From QWHO01 sp021404945 (lineage in GTDB: Bacteria > Vulcanimicrobiota > Xenobia > Xenobiales > QWHO01): a stretch of 64,000 nt of DNA. The stretch spans positions 1 through 64,000 of the forward strand of contig CAUJEN010000005.1 in assembly GCA_963169765.1 (NCBI GenBank), given 5' to 3'. How positions within the stretch are numbered: the stretch's first letter is position 1; every line of letters begins with the position of its first letter. Under the pieces are notes generated by a model. The model ran no database searches and was not told the origin of the DNA. It worked only from the letters and a program-made list of their open reading frames with translations. The position numbers and the translations under genes were made by a program. Shown here piece by piece: positions 1 through 7,837 of this stretch.

Positions 1-1
1 G

Positions 2-405
2 GGACAGGACCCGCATTCGAGGACCCTGCTGTTCGTCGACGAGATGGCTGCGCTCTTGAAGAAGGGACGTCGAGAGAGCAGCGGCAGCCTGATCGAGTTC
101 ATCACTGAAATCTTCCACGGCCCCGACTTCAAGACCCACGCCACGCGGACCAGGGCGATCCACCTGAACAAGCCAACGCTCAGCATCCTGGCTGCATCGA
201 CTCCGGTCTGGCTGGAGGCTGCCCTGGAGGAAGAAGACATCCTGGGCGGCTTCACCAACCGCTTTGTCTACGTCGCGTTCGCGTCGCGCGCGGCGAGTTC
301 GAAGCGAATCTGGGCCAGAAGTTGGAGGACTCGCGCTTTCTTTCGGACATCCCGCCGCTGCTTCCCGCTGGCAGCGATTGGGACGCGCGGCAAGCGGCGA
401 CATGA
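2..405 (+). pseudogene. DUF3987-like primase/helicase fragment, frameshifted
   Basis: The reading frame is already open at the left edge, so the 5' part lies outside the window. It carries an ATPase-like stretch, LLFVDEMAALLKK (Walker B-like), then GGFTNRFVYV near position 270. This order resembles the DUF3987 helicase/primase proteins of plasmids and phages. After about position 285 the frame turns into Arg/Ser-rich nonsense. The sensible continuation (EFEANLGQKLEDSRFL) lies in another frame and stops at 403-405. I read this as a decayed gene; a single sequencing error is the alternative. The family assignment is from a few motifs only. Confidence 0.45.
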
Positions 406-1007
406 GTGTCACCTTCGCTCTGCCCACTGCTGCAAGAAGGCGAGTTCTGAAAATGAGCGGTCGATGCATCCAAGAGGGGGAAGACGAATGAGCAACATCG
501 ACCCGAAAAAGCTCCCTATGCTCGACGCGGGTTTGGCTTGATTTTCGTGTTCACGATCGTGCGCCTGCCCAAGCCGTGGTGGCTACCCGTACGCAGGGAG
601 TCGGCGACTCCAGGCGGAATCAAAAACTCGTGAACGCCGGAGGATCTGGCTGAGCTAGCTTTTGTCGTTCGGCGATTGAACACCCGACCTGCTCTTTGCG
701 ATTGAGCAAATCCCAAGCGCTGCTGCTTGAAGATGTCAAGGCAAGGATTTGATGTTGCGGGTGATGGCCATCCCCGCCTCCAGCTTACCTGTCCGGACGA
801 CGCAACCATCGCCTGATTCCATCTCTACCGAATGCCCGTTCCGCAGGGATCAGCGTAGGGCAGCAAAAATACCCCGTCCATGCCAAGAAAACTGGGGGCC
901 GCCGGTTGGCTCCGAGACTTCATTGACCAATACCCGAGGGCTCGAACCTCCCCAGGAAGCCCGAGCCCGACTGAAGCGGATCCTGAGAATGGCGGAGACA
1001 CAGCCAG
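406..1007. other. no recognisable gene
   Basis: Short open frames occur here, but none has protein-like composition that I trust. A short ORF from 488 to 541 (starting MSNIDPKKLPML) could be the beginning of a truncated gene. Position next to the decayed helicase fragment suggests remnant DNA of a mobile element. Confidence 0.4.
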
Positions 1008-1310
1008 TTGAATGAGCAGTCTTCTTCGCTCTACACCGAGCGCCAGGGGCAGATGTTGGCGTTCATCCATTATTACACTCTGGTGATTGGCTGCCCACCG
1101 GCTCAGAGCGACATTCAGAGACGCTTTGCCATCACCGGACCGGCGGTTCACCAGATGCTGTCCACTCTCGAAAAGAAGGGCCTCCTCGAGCGAATTCCCG
1201 ACGCGTCCCGAGCCATTCGAGTGAAGCTCGAGGTCGGCCAACTTCCCCCACTGAGGGAACTCCCCGGTTCGCCCCTGGCTGGAGCCCAGCGCACCTGGTG
1301 TAGACGCTGA
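1008..1310 (+). CDS. LexA-type winged-helix DNA-binding protein (no peptidase domain)
   Basis: A protein of 100 residues from a TTG start. Residues about 9-70 match the N-terminal DNA-binding domain of LexA: RQGQMLAFIHYYTLVIGCPP, then AVHQMLSTLEKKGLLER and a closing RAIRV strand. LexA family repressors read operators with this winged helix, and full LexA adds a Ser/Lys autoprotease domain that is absent here. Such short LexA-like regulators are common in plasmids and phages, which fits the decayed helicase upstream. The last 25 residues have odd composition, so the C-terminus may be truncated. Target genes are unknown. Confidence 0.6.
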   Translation: MNEQSSSLYTERQGQMLAFIHYYTLVIGCPPAQSDIQRRFAITGPAVHQMLSTLEKKGLLERIPDASRAIRVKLEVGQLPPLRELPGSPLAGAQRTWCRR

Positions 1311-1420
1311 CTCTGTGTGCCCGTGGTAGAGCCCTGCTGCTGAGAGCACGGCTGCGACATTTTGCGGCTCGCGCGGGACCTGTCTTCGGCGGAGGGAGAA
1401 TCAGGGTTGAAACGAGCAAG

Positions 1421-1654
1421 GTGGAGGTGAGGGAGTTGCGCACCCCAGAGCGCGCCCGAGAATTCATCCGTGAAACCTACAAAGAACGAGCTGATGACTT
1501 CATGCTCGAGGCCGCAATGGTAAAGTTGGTCAGGACGGGTGTGAGATCGTCCCGACCCTGTCCTTTCCGGCGGCGCCTCGGCCCGGGAGGGCGCACGACC
1601 GGAGAGCTCCGTCGGCCGAGCGCCCATCTTGCTCAGGCCGCAGCCTGCTCGTAG
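1421..1654 (+). CDS. small hypothetical or truncated ORF
   Basis: A GTG start follows a GGTGGAGG-like ribosome site. The first 40 residues (ELRTPERAREFIRETYKERA and onward) have ordinary, charged, helix-like composition. After about residue 42 the composition becomes Arg/Pro/Ser-rich and looks like out-of-frame reading. It also overlaps the end of the minus-strand metallopeptidase remnant. It may be the 5' piece of a broken gene. I do not recognise a family. Confidence 0.25.
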   Translation: MEVRELRTPERAREFIRETYKERADDFMLEAAMVKLVRTGVRSSRPCPFRRRLGPGGRTTGELRRPSAHLAQAAACS

Positions 1655-2216
1655 ATCTGCTCGAGAATCTCGAAGCGGGCCGGATAGGCCTGCATCAACT
1701 GCTCCAGCGCCTCGGGCCCCTGCTCGCGGGCCTCCAGGTAGGCGGCCCAGCTTTCGGCGAAGTCTTCCTTGTCGTTGGTGTCGGCGTAGTCGCTGGGGTT
1801 GGCGCCGTCTTGCTCGATGGCGTACTGCCACCCGTCAGGAGCGCCGTGGCCGTCCTGTCCGCCGAACAATCCGCCCACGTCGTCGAAGAAGCCCTCACCC
1901 TCCCCGTCCACCTCGTAGCCCACCCCGTGGCCGTACTCGTGGTCGAATACTTCCTCGTTGAGGTGCTCGAGGCCGTCGTAGAAGCGCACCTTGTCGCCGT
2001 CGCGGCGGAAGTCGGCGGCCACTCCGTCCCTGGGGTCGCTGAGCAGGGCGATCTCGTCCACGCTGTGCGCACGCCCGGGGGCAGCTGTGTGTAGTAGTCG
2101 CTGATGCGGGCCAGCGCCGTGCGGTTGTCGGTGGCTTCAAGCTCGGATTGGATGCGGATGGTGTGGCCGTCTTCGCCGGTCAACTCGTAGACGGTGTTCC
2201 CTCCCGTCCCGCGCGT
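1633..2216 (-). pseudogene. lethal-factor-like (M34/ATLF) zinc metallopeptidase, frameshifted
   Basis: The C-terminal frame (2061 to 1633) has a zinc motif HEYGH about 35 codons in, and later DFAESWAAYLEA followed by PARFEILEQIYE. This order (HExxH, then an acidic S/A-rich helix with a third ligand, then a terminal helix) is typical of ATLF-like peptidases such as anthrax lethal factor and Pro-Pro endopeptidases. The N-terminal part (TVYELTGEDGHTIRI, then ARISDYYTQLPPGVR) is in a different frame, so one frameshift lies near 2065-2075. Upstream the frame meets a stop at 2217-2219 with no ATG or GTG, so the 5' end is also doubtful. No signal peptide is visible. It is either a decayed gene or one carrying an assembly error. 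Confidence 0.55.
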
Positions 2217-2236
2217 TCAGAATTGGAACGCGCGGG
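2208..2236. repeat. perfect 11-bp inverted repeat (hairpin)
   Basis: CCCGCGCGTTC at 2208-2218 is exactly complementary to 2226-2236, with a 7-nt loop. It sits at the 5' end of the metallopeptidase remnant. No T-run follows, so a classical terminator is not supported. Confidence 0.6.
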
Positions 2237-2251
2237 AGCGGAGACAATCTG

Positions 2252-2279
2252 TTGAACGGCGAATTCCTTAAGCGTTCAA
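2252..2279. repeat. inverted repeat downstream of trpF
   Basis: TTGAACG at 2252-2258 pairs with CGTTCAA at 2273-2279. It lies just past the trpF stop on the minus strand and could mark the 3' end of that transcript. There is no U-tract. Confidence 0.35.
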
Positions 2280-2290
2280 GGCGCGGCGCC

Positions 2291-2956
2291 TTAATCGACA
2301 GCCCGGGTCGCGTCGCGCACGGCCTGCATGAAAGCTCGCAGCTTGACCGGGTCGAGCCGTCCTTCGGTGCGCACGCCGGTGCAGAGATCGACTCCGAAGG
2401 GACGCACCTTCGCGATGGCCTCGGTGACGTTCTCTGGTTTCAGCCCCCCGGCCAGGTAGACGGGGCGAGATATCGATTCTACGATGCGCCGGCTCAGCTC
2501 CCAGTCGTGCACTCGGCCGGTGCCGCCCAGCTCCTTGACCGGGCCGCGAAACGAGCCCGAGTCGAGCAGAAGCGCGTCCACGTGCGGGGCGGCCTGAACG
2601 GCTTCGCTGAGGGCCTCGTGGTCGGCCACGTGGACCACCTGCACCAGCTTGACCAGGGGCAGCGCGCGCCGCAGAGCGGCGTAGGTCTGGCCCGGCACCC
2701 GGTCGACCAGTTGCACGGTGTTGGCGCGCGAGCGACGCACGTGCTCCACCACCGCTTCGGGTTCGGTCTCGCAGGTGAGCAGGAAGGAGGCCACGCCCGG
2801 GGGCACGGTGGCGGCGATCTCGGCGATCAGCTCATCAGAGATGGGCCCCGGGCCGCTGGGCATGCGTCCCACCAGCCCCACGGCGCTGGCCCCCGCGGCC
2901 ACAGCCGTGCGGGCCTCCTCGACGCTGGCCATGCAGCAGATCTTGACGCGGATCAC
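2291..2956 (-). CDS. trpF: phosphoribosylanthranilate isomerase-like protein
   Basis: A protein of 221 residues starting at GTG (VKICCMASVEEA). TrpF converts phosphoribosylanthranilate to CdRP in tryptophan synthesis, as a cytoplasmic beta/alpha barrel. The catalytic Cys of the KIC motif and the Asp in LLLDSGSF are present. GGTGRVHDW, LAGGLKPENV and GVDLCTGVRTEG match the later barrel strands. The loop usually reading FYPKSPR is replaced by GRMPSGPGPIS, and QLHG by QLVD, so this is a divergent subgroup whose substrate is not certain. No other trp genes are nearby. It overlaps the upstream yjbQ-like gene by 4 nt (GTGA), so the two are translationally coupled. Confidence 0.8.
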   Translation of the reverse strand: MIRVKICCMASVEEARTAVAAGASAVGLVGRMPSGPGPISDELIAEIAATVPPGVASFLLTCETEPEAVVEHVRRSRANTVQLVDRVPGQTYAALRRALPLVKLVQVVHVADHEALSEAVQAAPHVDALLLDSGSFRGPVKELGGTGRVHDWELSRRIVESISRPVYLAGGLKPENVTEAIAKVRPFGVDLCTGVRTEGRLDPVKLRAFMQAVRDATRAVD

Positions 2957-3372
2957 TCGCCCAGCACCGTGACAATCAGGGTGCGCCGGCGCGGCTTGAC
3001 GTCGCACTCGAGGTGGACGACCTGCTGCCAGGTTCCCAGCACCAGCTGCCCCCGACGAACGGGGATGCTGAGCGAGGGCCCGAGCAGGGTGGCTTGCAGG
3101 TGGGAGTGGCCGTTGCCATCGGCCCAGGCCTTCTCGTGGCCATACTCGTGGCTGGGGGGGAGCAGCCGGTCGAGCTGCTCGGGCAGGTCGCGCTCCAGGC
3201 CCGGCTCGAACTCGATGGTTCCCACGGCGCCGGTGCTGCCTACATTGAACAGGTTGGCCAGGCCCGTTTGGACCCCCGACTCGCGCACGGCCCGGGCCAG
3301 TTGGCCGGTCAGATCTTGCATGTGGCCGTGGCCGCTGGTCTTGAGCTCGAGCTCGCTCTGGAAGGTGGGCAT
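2953..3372 (-). CDS. yjbQ: YjbQ/UPF0047 family protein
   Basis: A protein of 139 residues. UPF0047 proteins are small trimeric cytoplasmic proteins. E. coli YjbQ has weak thiamine-phosphate synthase activity, and the true role is uncertain. Diagnostic stretches are NVGSTGAVGTIEFEPG, then SHEYGHEKAWADGNGHSHL with the conserved His/Asp residues, and RRGQLVLGTWQQVV. The open frame extends far upstream through the neighbouring protease gene, but MPTFQSELELKT is the normal family start, so I use the ATG at 3372. Its stop overlaps the trpF start. Confidence 0.88.
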   Translation of the reverse strand: MPTFQSELELKTSGHGHMQDLTGQLARAVRESGVQTGLANLFNVGSTGAVGTIEFEPGLERDLPEQLDRLLPPSHEYGHEKAWADGNGHSHLQATLLGPSLSIPVRRGQLVLGTWQQVVHLECDVKPRRRTLIVTVLGE

Positions 3373-3465
3373 GCGCGGCAGTTTGCCCCCCCCTGTCCTG
3401 GTCCTGCAGGATTGGCAATGCTCCGGTAACATTCTGGTCCACCTCGGGGGGCTAAAATCCGGGCC

Positions 3466-5370
3466 ATGAGAATCCAGGATGCTGCTCCCCGCGCGCGGGG
3501 CGAGATGCTCGTTCAGCTCAAGCCCGGAGTGGCGCTCGAGGAGATGCCCTTCGAGGTGCTCGATCGCCTGGAGGTGGCCGGCAAGCAAGTTCTGCACGTC
3601 AAGACCTTGCAAGACGAGGTGGCTCTGAGCCAGGATCCGCGGGTGGCCCGGGCGGCCCCCAATCACCTCTATGAGCGTGCCTCGCTGCGGCCGGACGATC
3701 TCGATGAGCGGCTCTGGGGCCTGTCGAACTCGGGCAATCCCGGGGCCGACATCAGCGCCCCCGAGGCCTGGCGCATCACCACCGGCAAGCGCGAGAACGG
3801 CCCCATCGTGGCCGTGCTCGATACCGGCATCGACTTTGCCCACAACGATTTGCAGGCCAACCTGTGGACCAATACCGGCGAGATTCCTGGCAACGGCATC
3901 GACGACGATGGCAACGGCGTGATCGACGACGTGCACGGCTTTGACGCCACCCAGAACCGGGGCGGGGGAGAAGCCGGCGGCGCCCACGGCACCCATTGCG
4001 CCGGTACCATCGCGGCGGTGGGCAACAACTCGCTGGGCGTGACCGGGGTGAACTGGGAAGGCCGCCTGATGGCGGTCAAGATCTTCCCCGACGACGGCGA
4101 TACCTGCTCGGCGGCCACCATCCTGCGGGCCATCGATTACGCCGATAAGAACGGCGCTCGCGTCACCTCCAACTCCTGGACCGGCGGGGGCTACAACCCG
4201 TTTATCAAAGAGGCCTTCGAGAACGCCTCGGCGCTGCACGTCTTCGCGGCCGGTAACGACCGCTCCAACAACGACCAGGTGCCCTCCTATCCCAGCAACC
4301 TCGACATCCCTAACAGCGTGGTGGTGGCGGCCTCCGACCGCAACGACCAGATCGCCTTCTTCTCCAACTACGGCCCCAAGACGGTGGATCTTGCCGCGCC
4401 CGGGCACGAGATCCTGTCCACGGTGCCCGACCAGGGCTACGCCACTTTCAGCGGCACCTCCATGGCCTGTCCCCACGTGGCCGGCGTCGCGGCCCTGGTG
4501 GCCAGCGCCTACCCCGAGGCGACCAACCAGCAGATCAAGAACCGGCTGCTCTTCGGAGTGGATCCGGTGCCGGCCTTTGCTCACAACACCGCCAGCGGCG
4601 GTCGCCTGAACGCGGCCAACGCGGTGAAGAATGACGCCCTGCCCCCGGCCCCTCCCACCGACTTCCTGGTGAGACCGCGTCCGGCCGAGGTCCTGGTGGC
4701 CTGGACCCCCACCGGTGACGACGGCTGGTGCGGTCAGCCGGCTGCCTACGAGCTGCGCGTGTCGCCTCGCCCCCTGGGCGAGGAGGGCGCCCTCGATGAG
4801 GCCAACCTGGTGGAGGCCGGCCGCAGCGCAGAGGCGGGCAAGCAGCAGCGCTCGCTGGCCCACCTGATGCCTTCCAGCCAGCCGCGCCAGGTGCACGTGG
4901 GGCTGCAGTTGATCGATAAGGTGGGTAACCGCTCGCGCCTGGCTGAGAGCAGCGTCACCCTGCCCGCCTGCCGGATGTTCTTCGAGAACGACGGATGGGA
5001 GGCCACTGGCTCCTGGACGACGCAGGATCTGCCCGGTCGCCCGGGAGTGCAGAGCGCCACCGGCGAGGCCACGCTCACCTCACGGCCCATCGATCTTGCC
5101 GCTTCGGGCGATACCACGCTCTACTTCGAGACCCGCCACCAGCTCGAGCCCCACTACGAGGGGGTCACGGTCGAGATAGCCCTGGCCGGAACCGACCGCT
5201 GGCGCGAGGTGGGCCGCCTGGAGGGCGATTCGCACGGCTGGCAGATTCACCGTTTCCCGGTGCACGACTTCGACGGCCAGACGGTGCAGCTTCGCTTCCG
5301 CTCCAGCGGCGCGTTCGAGCTGGCCGGGGCCGCGGTGACCGGGCTGGACCCGGGCAGCCAGCTGCCCTGA
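3466..5370 (+). CDS. subtilisin-like serine peptidase (S8)
   Basis: A protein of 634 residues. An N-terminal propeptide-like segment (about 13-70) is followed by a full S8 domain with catalytic Asp119 (VLDTGID), His174 (HGTHCAG) and Ser332 (SGTSMACPH). The oxyanion Asn264 is in FAAGND. A DDDGNGVIDD acidic stretch (about 146-155) may bind calcium. After about residue 395 come a fibronectin-III-like region and a terminal beta-rich domain (about 505-630) resembling jelly-roll domains of exported subtilases. No signal peptide is visible at the annotated ATG, which is odd for such a protein: it starts MRIQDAAPRARG. Export may need an unannotated start or another route. The next gene starts 4 nt after the stop. 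Confidence 0.9.
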   Translation: MRIQDAAPRARGEMLVQLKPGVALEEMPFEVLDRLEVAGKQVLHVKTLQDEVALSQDPRVARAAPNHLYERASLRPDDLDERLWGLSNSGNPGADISAPEAWRITTGKRENGPIVAVLDTGIDFAHNDLQANLWTNTGEIPGNGIDDDGNGVIDDVHGFDATQNRGGGEAGGAHGTHCAGTIAAVGNNSLGVTGVNWEGRLMAVKIFPDDGDTCSAATILRAIDYADKNGARVTSNSWTGGGYNPFIKEAFENASALHVFAAGNDRSNNDQVPSYPSNLDIPNSVVVAASDRNDQIAFFSNYGPKTVDLAAPGHEILSTVPDQGYATFSGTSMACPHVAGVAALVASAYPEATNQQIKNRLLFGVDPVPAFAHNTASGGRLNAANAVKNDALPPAPPTDFLVRPRPAEVLVAWTPTGDDGWCGQPAAYELRVSPRPLGEEGALDEANLVEAGRSAEAGKQQRSLAHLMPSSQPRQVHVGLQLIDKVGNRSRLAESSVTLPACRMFFENDGWEATGSWTTQDLPGRPGVQSATGEATLTSRPIDLAASGDTTLYFETRHQLEPHYEGVTVEIALAGTDRWREVGRLEGDSHGWQIHRFPVHDFDGQTVQLRFRSSGAFELAGAAVTGLDPGSQLP

Positions 5371-5374
5371 GGAC

Positions 5375-5941
5375 ATGGAGGTCACCCGCTCGGAGTTACT
5401 CGATCTGGCCCGGCGCTATCGCGAGCAGACCCGCGCGCGCCCCGAGGGGCGCCCTCTGGCTGAGCTGGGGGTGAGCGACCCTTACCCGGACCGGCGCGAC
5501 ACGCACCGCGCCAACGAGGAATTCCTGGCTGCCTTCGAGGCTCTGCCCGGCTCCCCGGCCGAGGTCCGCGCCACCCTGGCCCTCCGGGCCAGCCGCGAGA
5601 ACACACGCGCCGTGCTGGGAGCCGGGATGGGCGTCCTCATGGGGGGCGGGGCCATGCTGGGATCGCTGGCGCTGGGCTTTCTGCGCTCCTGGCCGCTGGG
5701 GCTGGCGGTCGGTCTGGCTGGGGCCGGTGTGCTGGCGGCGGGGATTGTGATCCATAACAGGGCCGGAGCGCGCGAGGACCGGCAACGCATTTTGATGGGC
5801 CGGATCGACCGCTGGGAGCACTCGGCCCGGGAGTTCAAGCTGGCCTGTCCGCCCAGAGCCGAGTCCGGGCGAGAGCTGCAGGATCGCGGGGAGCACCTGT
5901 TGGTGGGAGGGGTGCGGCTGGGCAAGCGCCCGGGAGAGTAG
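5375..5941 (+). CDS. hypothetical membrane protein with two transmembrane helices
   Basis: A protein of 188 residues. A charged N-terminal half (1-78) is followed by two hydrophobic helices: about 80-102 (VLGAGMGVLMGGGAMLGSLA) and 108-127 (LGLAVGLAGAGVLAAGIVIH). A charged C-terminal tail follows. The two helices are separated by a short turn, so both ends should be on the same side, probably cytoplasmic. It follows the subtilase by 4 nt and is likely cotranscribed. I do not recognise a family. Confidence 0.7.
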   Translation: MEVTRSELLDLARRYREQTRARPEGRPLAELGVSDPYPDRRDTHRANEEFLAAFEALPGSPAEVRATLALRASRENTRAVLGAGMGVLMGGGAMLGSLALGFLRSWPLGLAVGLAGAGVLAAGIVIHNRAGAREDRQRILMGRIDRWEHSAREFKLACPPRAESGRELQDRGEHLLVGGVRLGKRPGE

Positions 5942-5943
5942 GC

Positions 5944-7269
5944 TCAGGAACGGCTGCGCCTGCGCAGGAAGGTTCCCCCCACGGTCAGGCCGCCGGAGTC
6001 CTGGCGCAACCCGCCCCCGGCGGTCGGCTCGGGAATTCCCGCCAGGGCTCGCAGCTCGCTCTCCAGGGCCTGCTCGGGTGTCCGTTCCGAGGCCAGCACG
6101 CGGGTCAGGCTGGCCAGCGACTTCTCGACGTCGCCCTCGTGGGCCTGGACCAGTCGAGCAAAGAATTCCCCGTGCTCGGGCGCCGTCTGGGCCAGCCGCC
6201 AGAGGCCGTGCTCCAGGTGCCGGTAGCCTGGCCACTGCGAACCCAGCTCGGCCATCCAGGGCGGCGGGTCTTCTTTCCAGGCCCGAATCTGTTTGCGCAT
6301 CGGGTCGGGGTCGGCCCCCAGGGCCCGGTTGTAGTCGGACGCGCCCAGATCGTCCCCGGCCTGGTGCAGATCACGCAGGAACCCCAGGTCCACCCTGGCC
6401 TCGTCTTCCTGGCTGATCGGGAGCGTGCTCCGGCGGGCCGTCTGGCAGTCGAGCGGGGAGAGCGGTAAGGCTCGTCCCTCCTGACGGGCCCAGGCGGCCA
6501 CCTGCGAGGCGGTGTGCAGCATGCGCTGCACCTCCACCGGATGCTGGGGAACGCCCAGCACCTCGGCCAGGTCGTCCTGCAGCCGTTCCCCCTTGTGCAG
6601 GGTGGCCGCGAACCGGGTCTCGGGGTGCAGCTTCAGGGGGAGCGGTCGATTTTCGATGGCCACCTCGCCGCTGGACAAGAGCTTGGCCAGTTGGGTCTGC
6701 ACGGCCCCGCTGAGCAGGTGGATCTCGTCCAGATGCACCAGCCCCGGACGGCTCAGGGCTTCGCCCAGAAGGTCGTCCTGCCAGGCGAACTGGCCTCCGG
6801 GCCCGGGAGCGAGGTGGCCCCACTGGAGGTCACTCGAGCAACCGATCGGGGCGTAGGCGCCGCCCTGCCGGGCAACCTCTCGGACCAGGGCGTTCTTGCC
6901 CGAGCCGGTGGTGCCCGTCACCACGACCGGTCGACCCGCGTCCAGGTGGCCGGTGAGGGTGGGGAGGAGCTCCGGGTGCGCCAGGTGCGAGGTCGAATGC
7001 AGCACGACTCCGGTGGGTCGGCCCCTGGGAGGCTCTTCCATCAACAGGCTCGTGGCCACCGGGGGACTTGAAGGCCGGACCTTCGCCGTGGGCTGTGGTG
7101 CCCCCGTGGCCCCCGACCCCGTGGCTTGCTCCGCTCTCGCTCCGGACGCTGAAGACGCGACCATCTCGTCGAGCGGATCACTGGCGCTGCCGGAAGACGC
7201 GATCGGCTGTCGGACGAAATTCGCCTGGGGAGGCGAGGCCAGGTTGGTGGGAAGAAGGCGGGTCTCCAT
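5944..7269 (-). CDS. AAA+ ATPase, MoxR-like
   Basis: A protein of 441 residues. Residues 1-85 are low-complexity and Ala/Ser/Pro-rich. The ATPase core has Walker A GTTGSGKN (119-126), Walker B LVHLDEIHLL (DEIH at 181-184) and a sensor-like ETRFAATLH. This layout resembles dynein/MoxR-type ATPases that remodel protein partners, but no VWA-domain partner gene is adjacent. The C-terminal 200 residues are helical and end in a basic RRRSRS. It converges on the two-helix membrane protein with 2 nt between stops. The substrate is unknown. Confidence 0.7.
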   Translation of the reverse strand: METRLLPTNLASPPQANFVRQPIASSGSASDPLDEMVASSASGARAEQATGSGATGAPQPTAKVRPSSPPVATSLLMEEPPRGRPTGVVLHSTSHLAHPELLPTLTGHLDAGRPVVVTGTTGSGKNALVREVARQGGAYAPIGCSSDLQWGHLAPGPGGQFAWQDDLLGEALSRPGLVHLDEIHLLSGAVQTQLAKLLSSGEVAIENRPLPLKLHPETRFAATLHKGERLQDDLAEVLGVPQHPVEVQRMLHTASQVAAWARQEGRALPLSPLDCQTARRSTLPISQEDEARVDLGFLRDLHQAGDDLGASDYNRALGADPDPMRKQIRAWKEDPPPWMAELGSQWPGYRHLEHGLWRLAQTAPEHGEFFARLVQAHEGDVEKSLASLTRVLASERTPEQALESELRALAGIPEPTAGGGLRQDSGGLTVGGTFLRRRSRS

Positions 7270-7393
7270 CTGCTCGGTTTGAGATTCTGTCGCAGTCGCC
7301 CGCGGACCTGCGACAGGATGCCGGAGAGGATGAGAAACTGAGCTGGTTTTTCCCCTGGTTCGCGCCAGGCTTCCCGTCTACAATGGGCTTGAG

Positions 7394-7837
7394 GTGAAAG
7401 ACGTGAAGAAATTCTGGGGATGGCTCCTGGTCCCAACCCTGGTGCTGATGCTGGGCCTGACCCACCAGGGTCATTGCCACCAGAGGCCCCGACCGGCCCG
7501 GCTGGTCGGCTACTGGATGGTCGACAACGGCAGCATGCAGCAACTGGTGCGGGTGCGTCCCGACCTGTCGGTCGATTACGGGGTGGGTGACCTGAAAGGA
7601 CACCTGCAACTCGGCTCCGACGGCAGGCTGGCCTGGAGCACCACGGACGCCTGGTATGGAACCGAGCGCAGGCTTCAGCTCGACGTCTTGCGCTGGTGTG
7701 GCAAACGAGGGCTGACCATGCTGGTGGTCCAGGATAGCAGTGACGCTCTGGCGGTGGGCCAGCGGCTGGCTTGGAGCCGGCTGGATGACTCGGCGGGCCG
7801 CTACTTCAGCCTGTCAAACCGCGACGAATCCAAGTAG
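7394..7837 (+). CDS. small secreted hypothetical protein
   Basis: A protein of 147 residues from GTG. A clear signal peptide (MKDVKKFWGWLLVPTLVLML, cleavage near residue 28) precedes a domain rich in Trp and beta strands (LVGYWMVDNGSMQQLVRV). It resembles small lipocalin-like or copper-resistance type domains in texture only, and I cannot name a family. It converges on the mutase-like gene and overlaps its stop by 24 nt. Confidence 0.65.
   Translation: MKDVKKFWGWLLVPTLVLMLGLTHQGHCHQRPRPARLVGYWMVDNGSMQQLVRVRPDLSVDYGVGDLKGHLQLGSDGRLAWSTTDAWYGTERRLQLDVLRWCGKRGLTMLVVQDSSDALAVGQRLAWSRLDDSAGRYFSLSNRDESK

Noticed and set aside
749..1015. 88-codon plus-strand frame before the LexA-like gene
   Set aside because: Composition (many Pro, Arg, Ser) looks random and it has no ribosome site or motif.
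3373..4896. Upstream extension of the yjbQ frame
   Set aside because: It runs antisense through the subtilase gene and is His/Gly/Val-rich, typical of GC-rich antisense frames.
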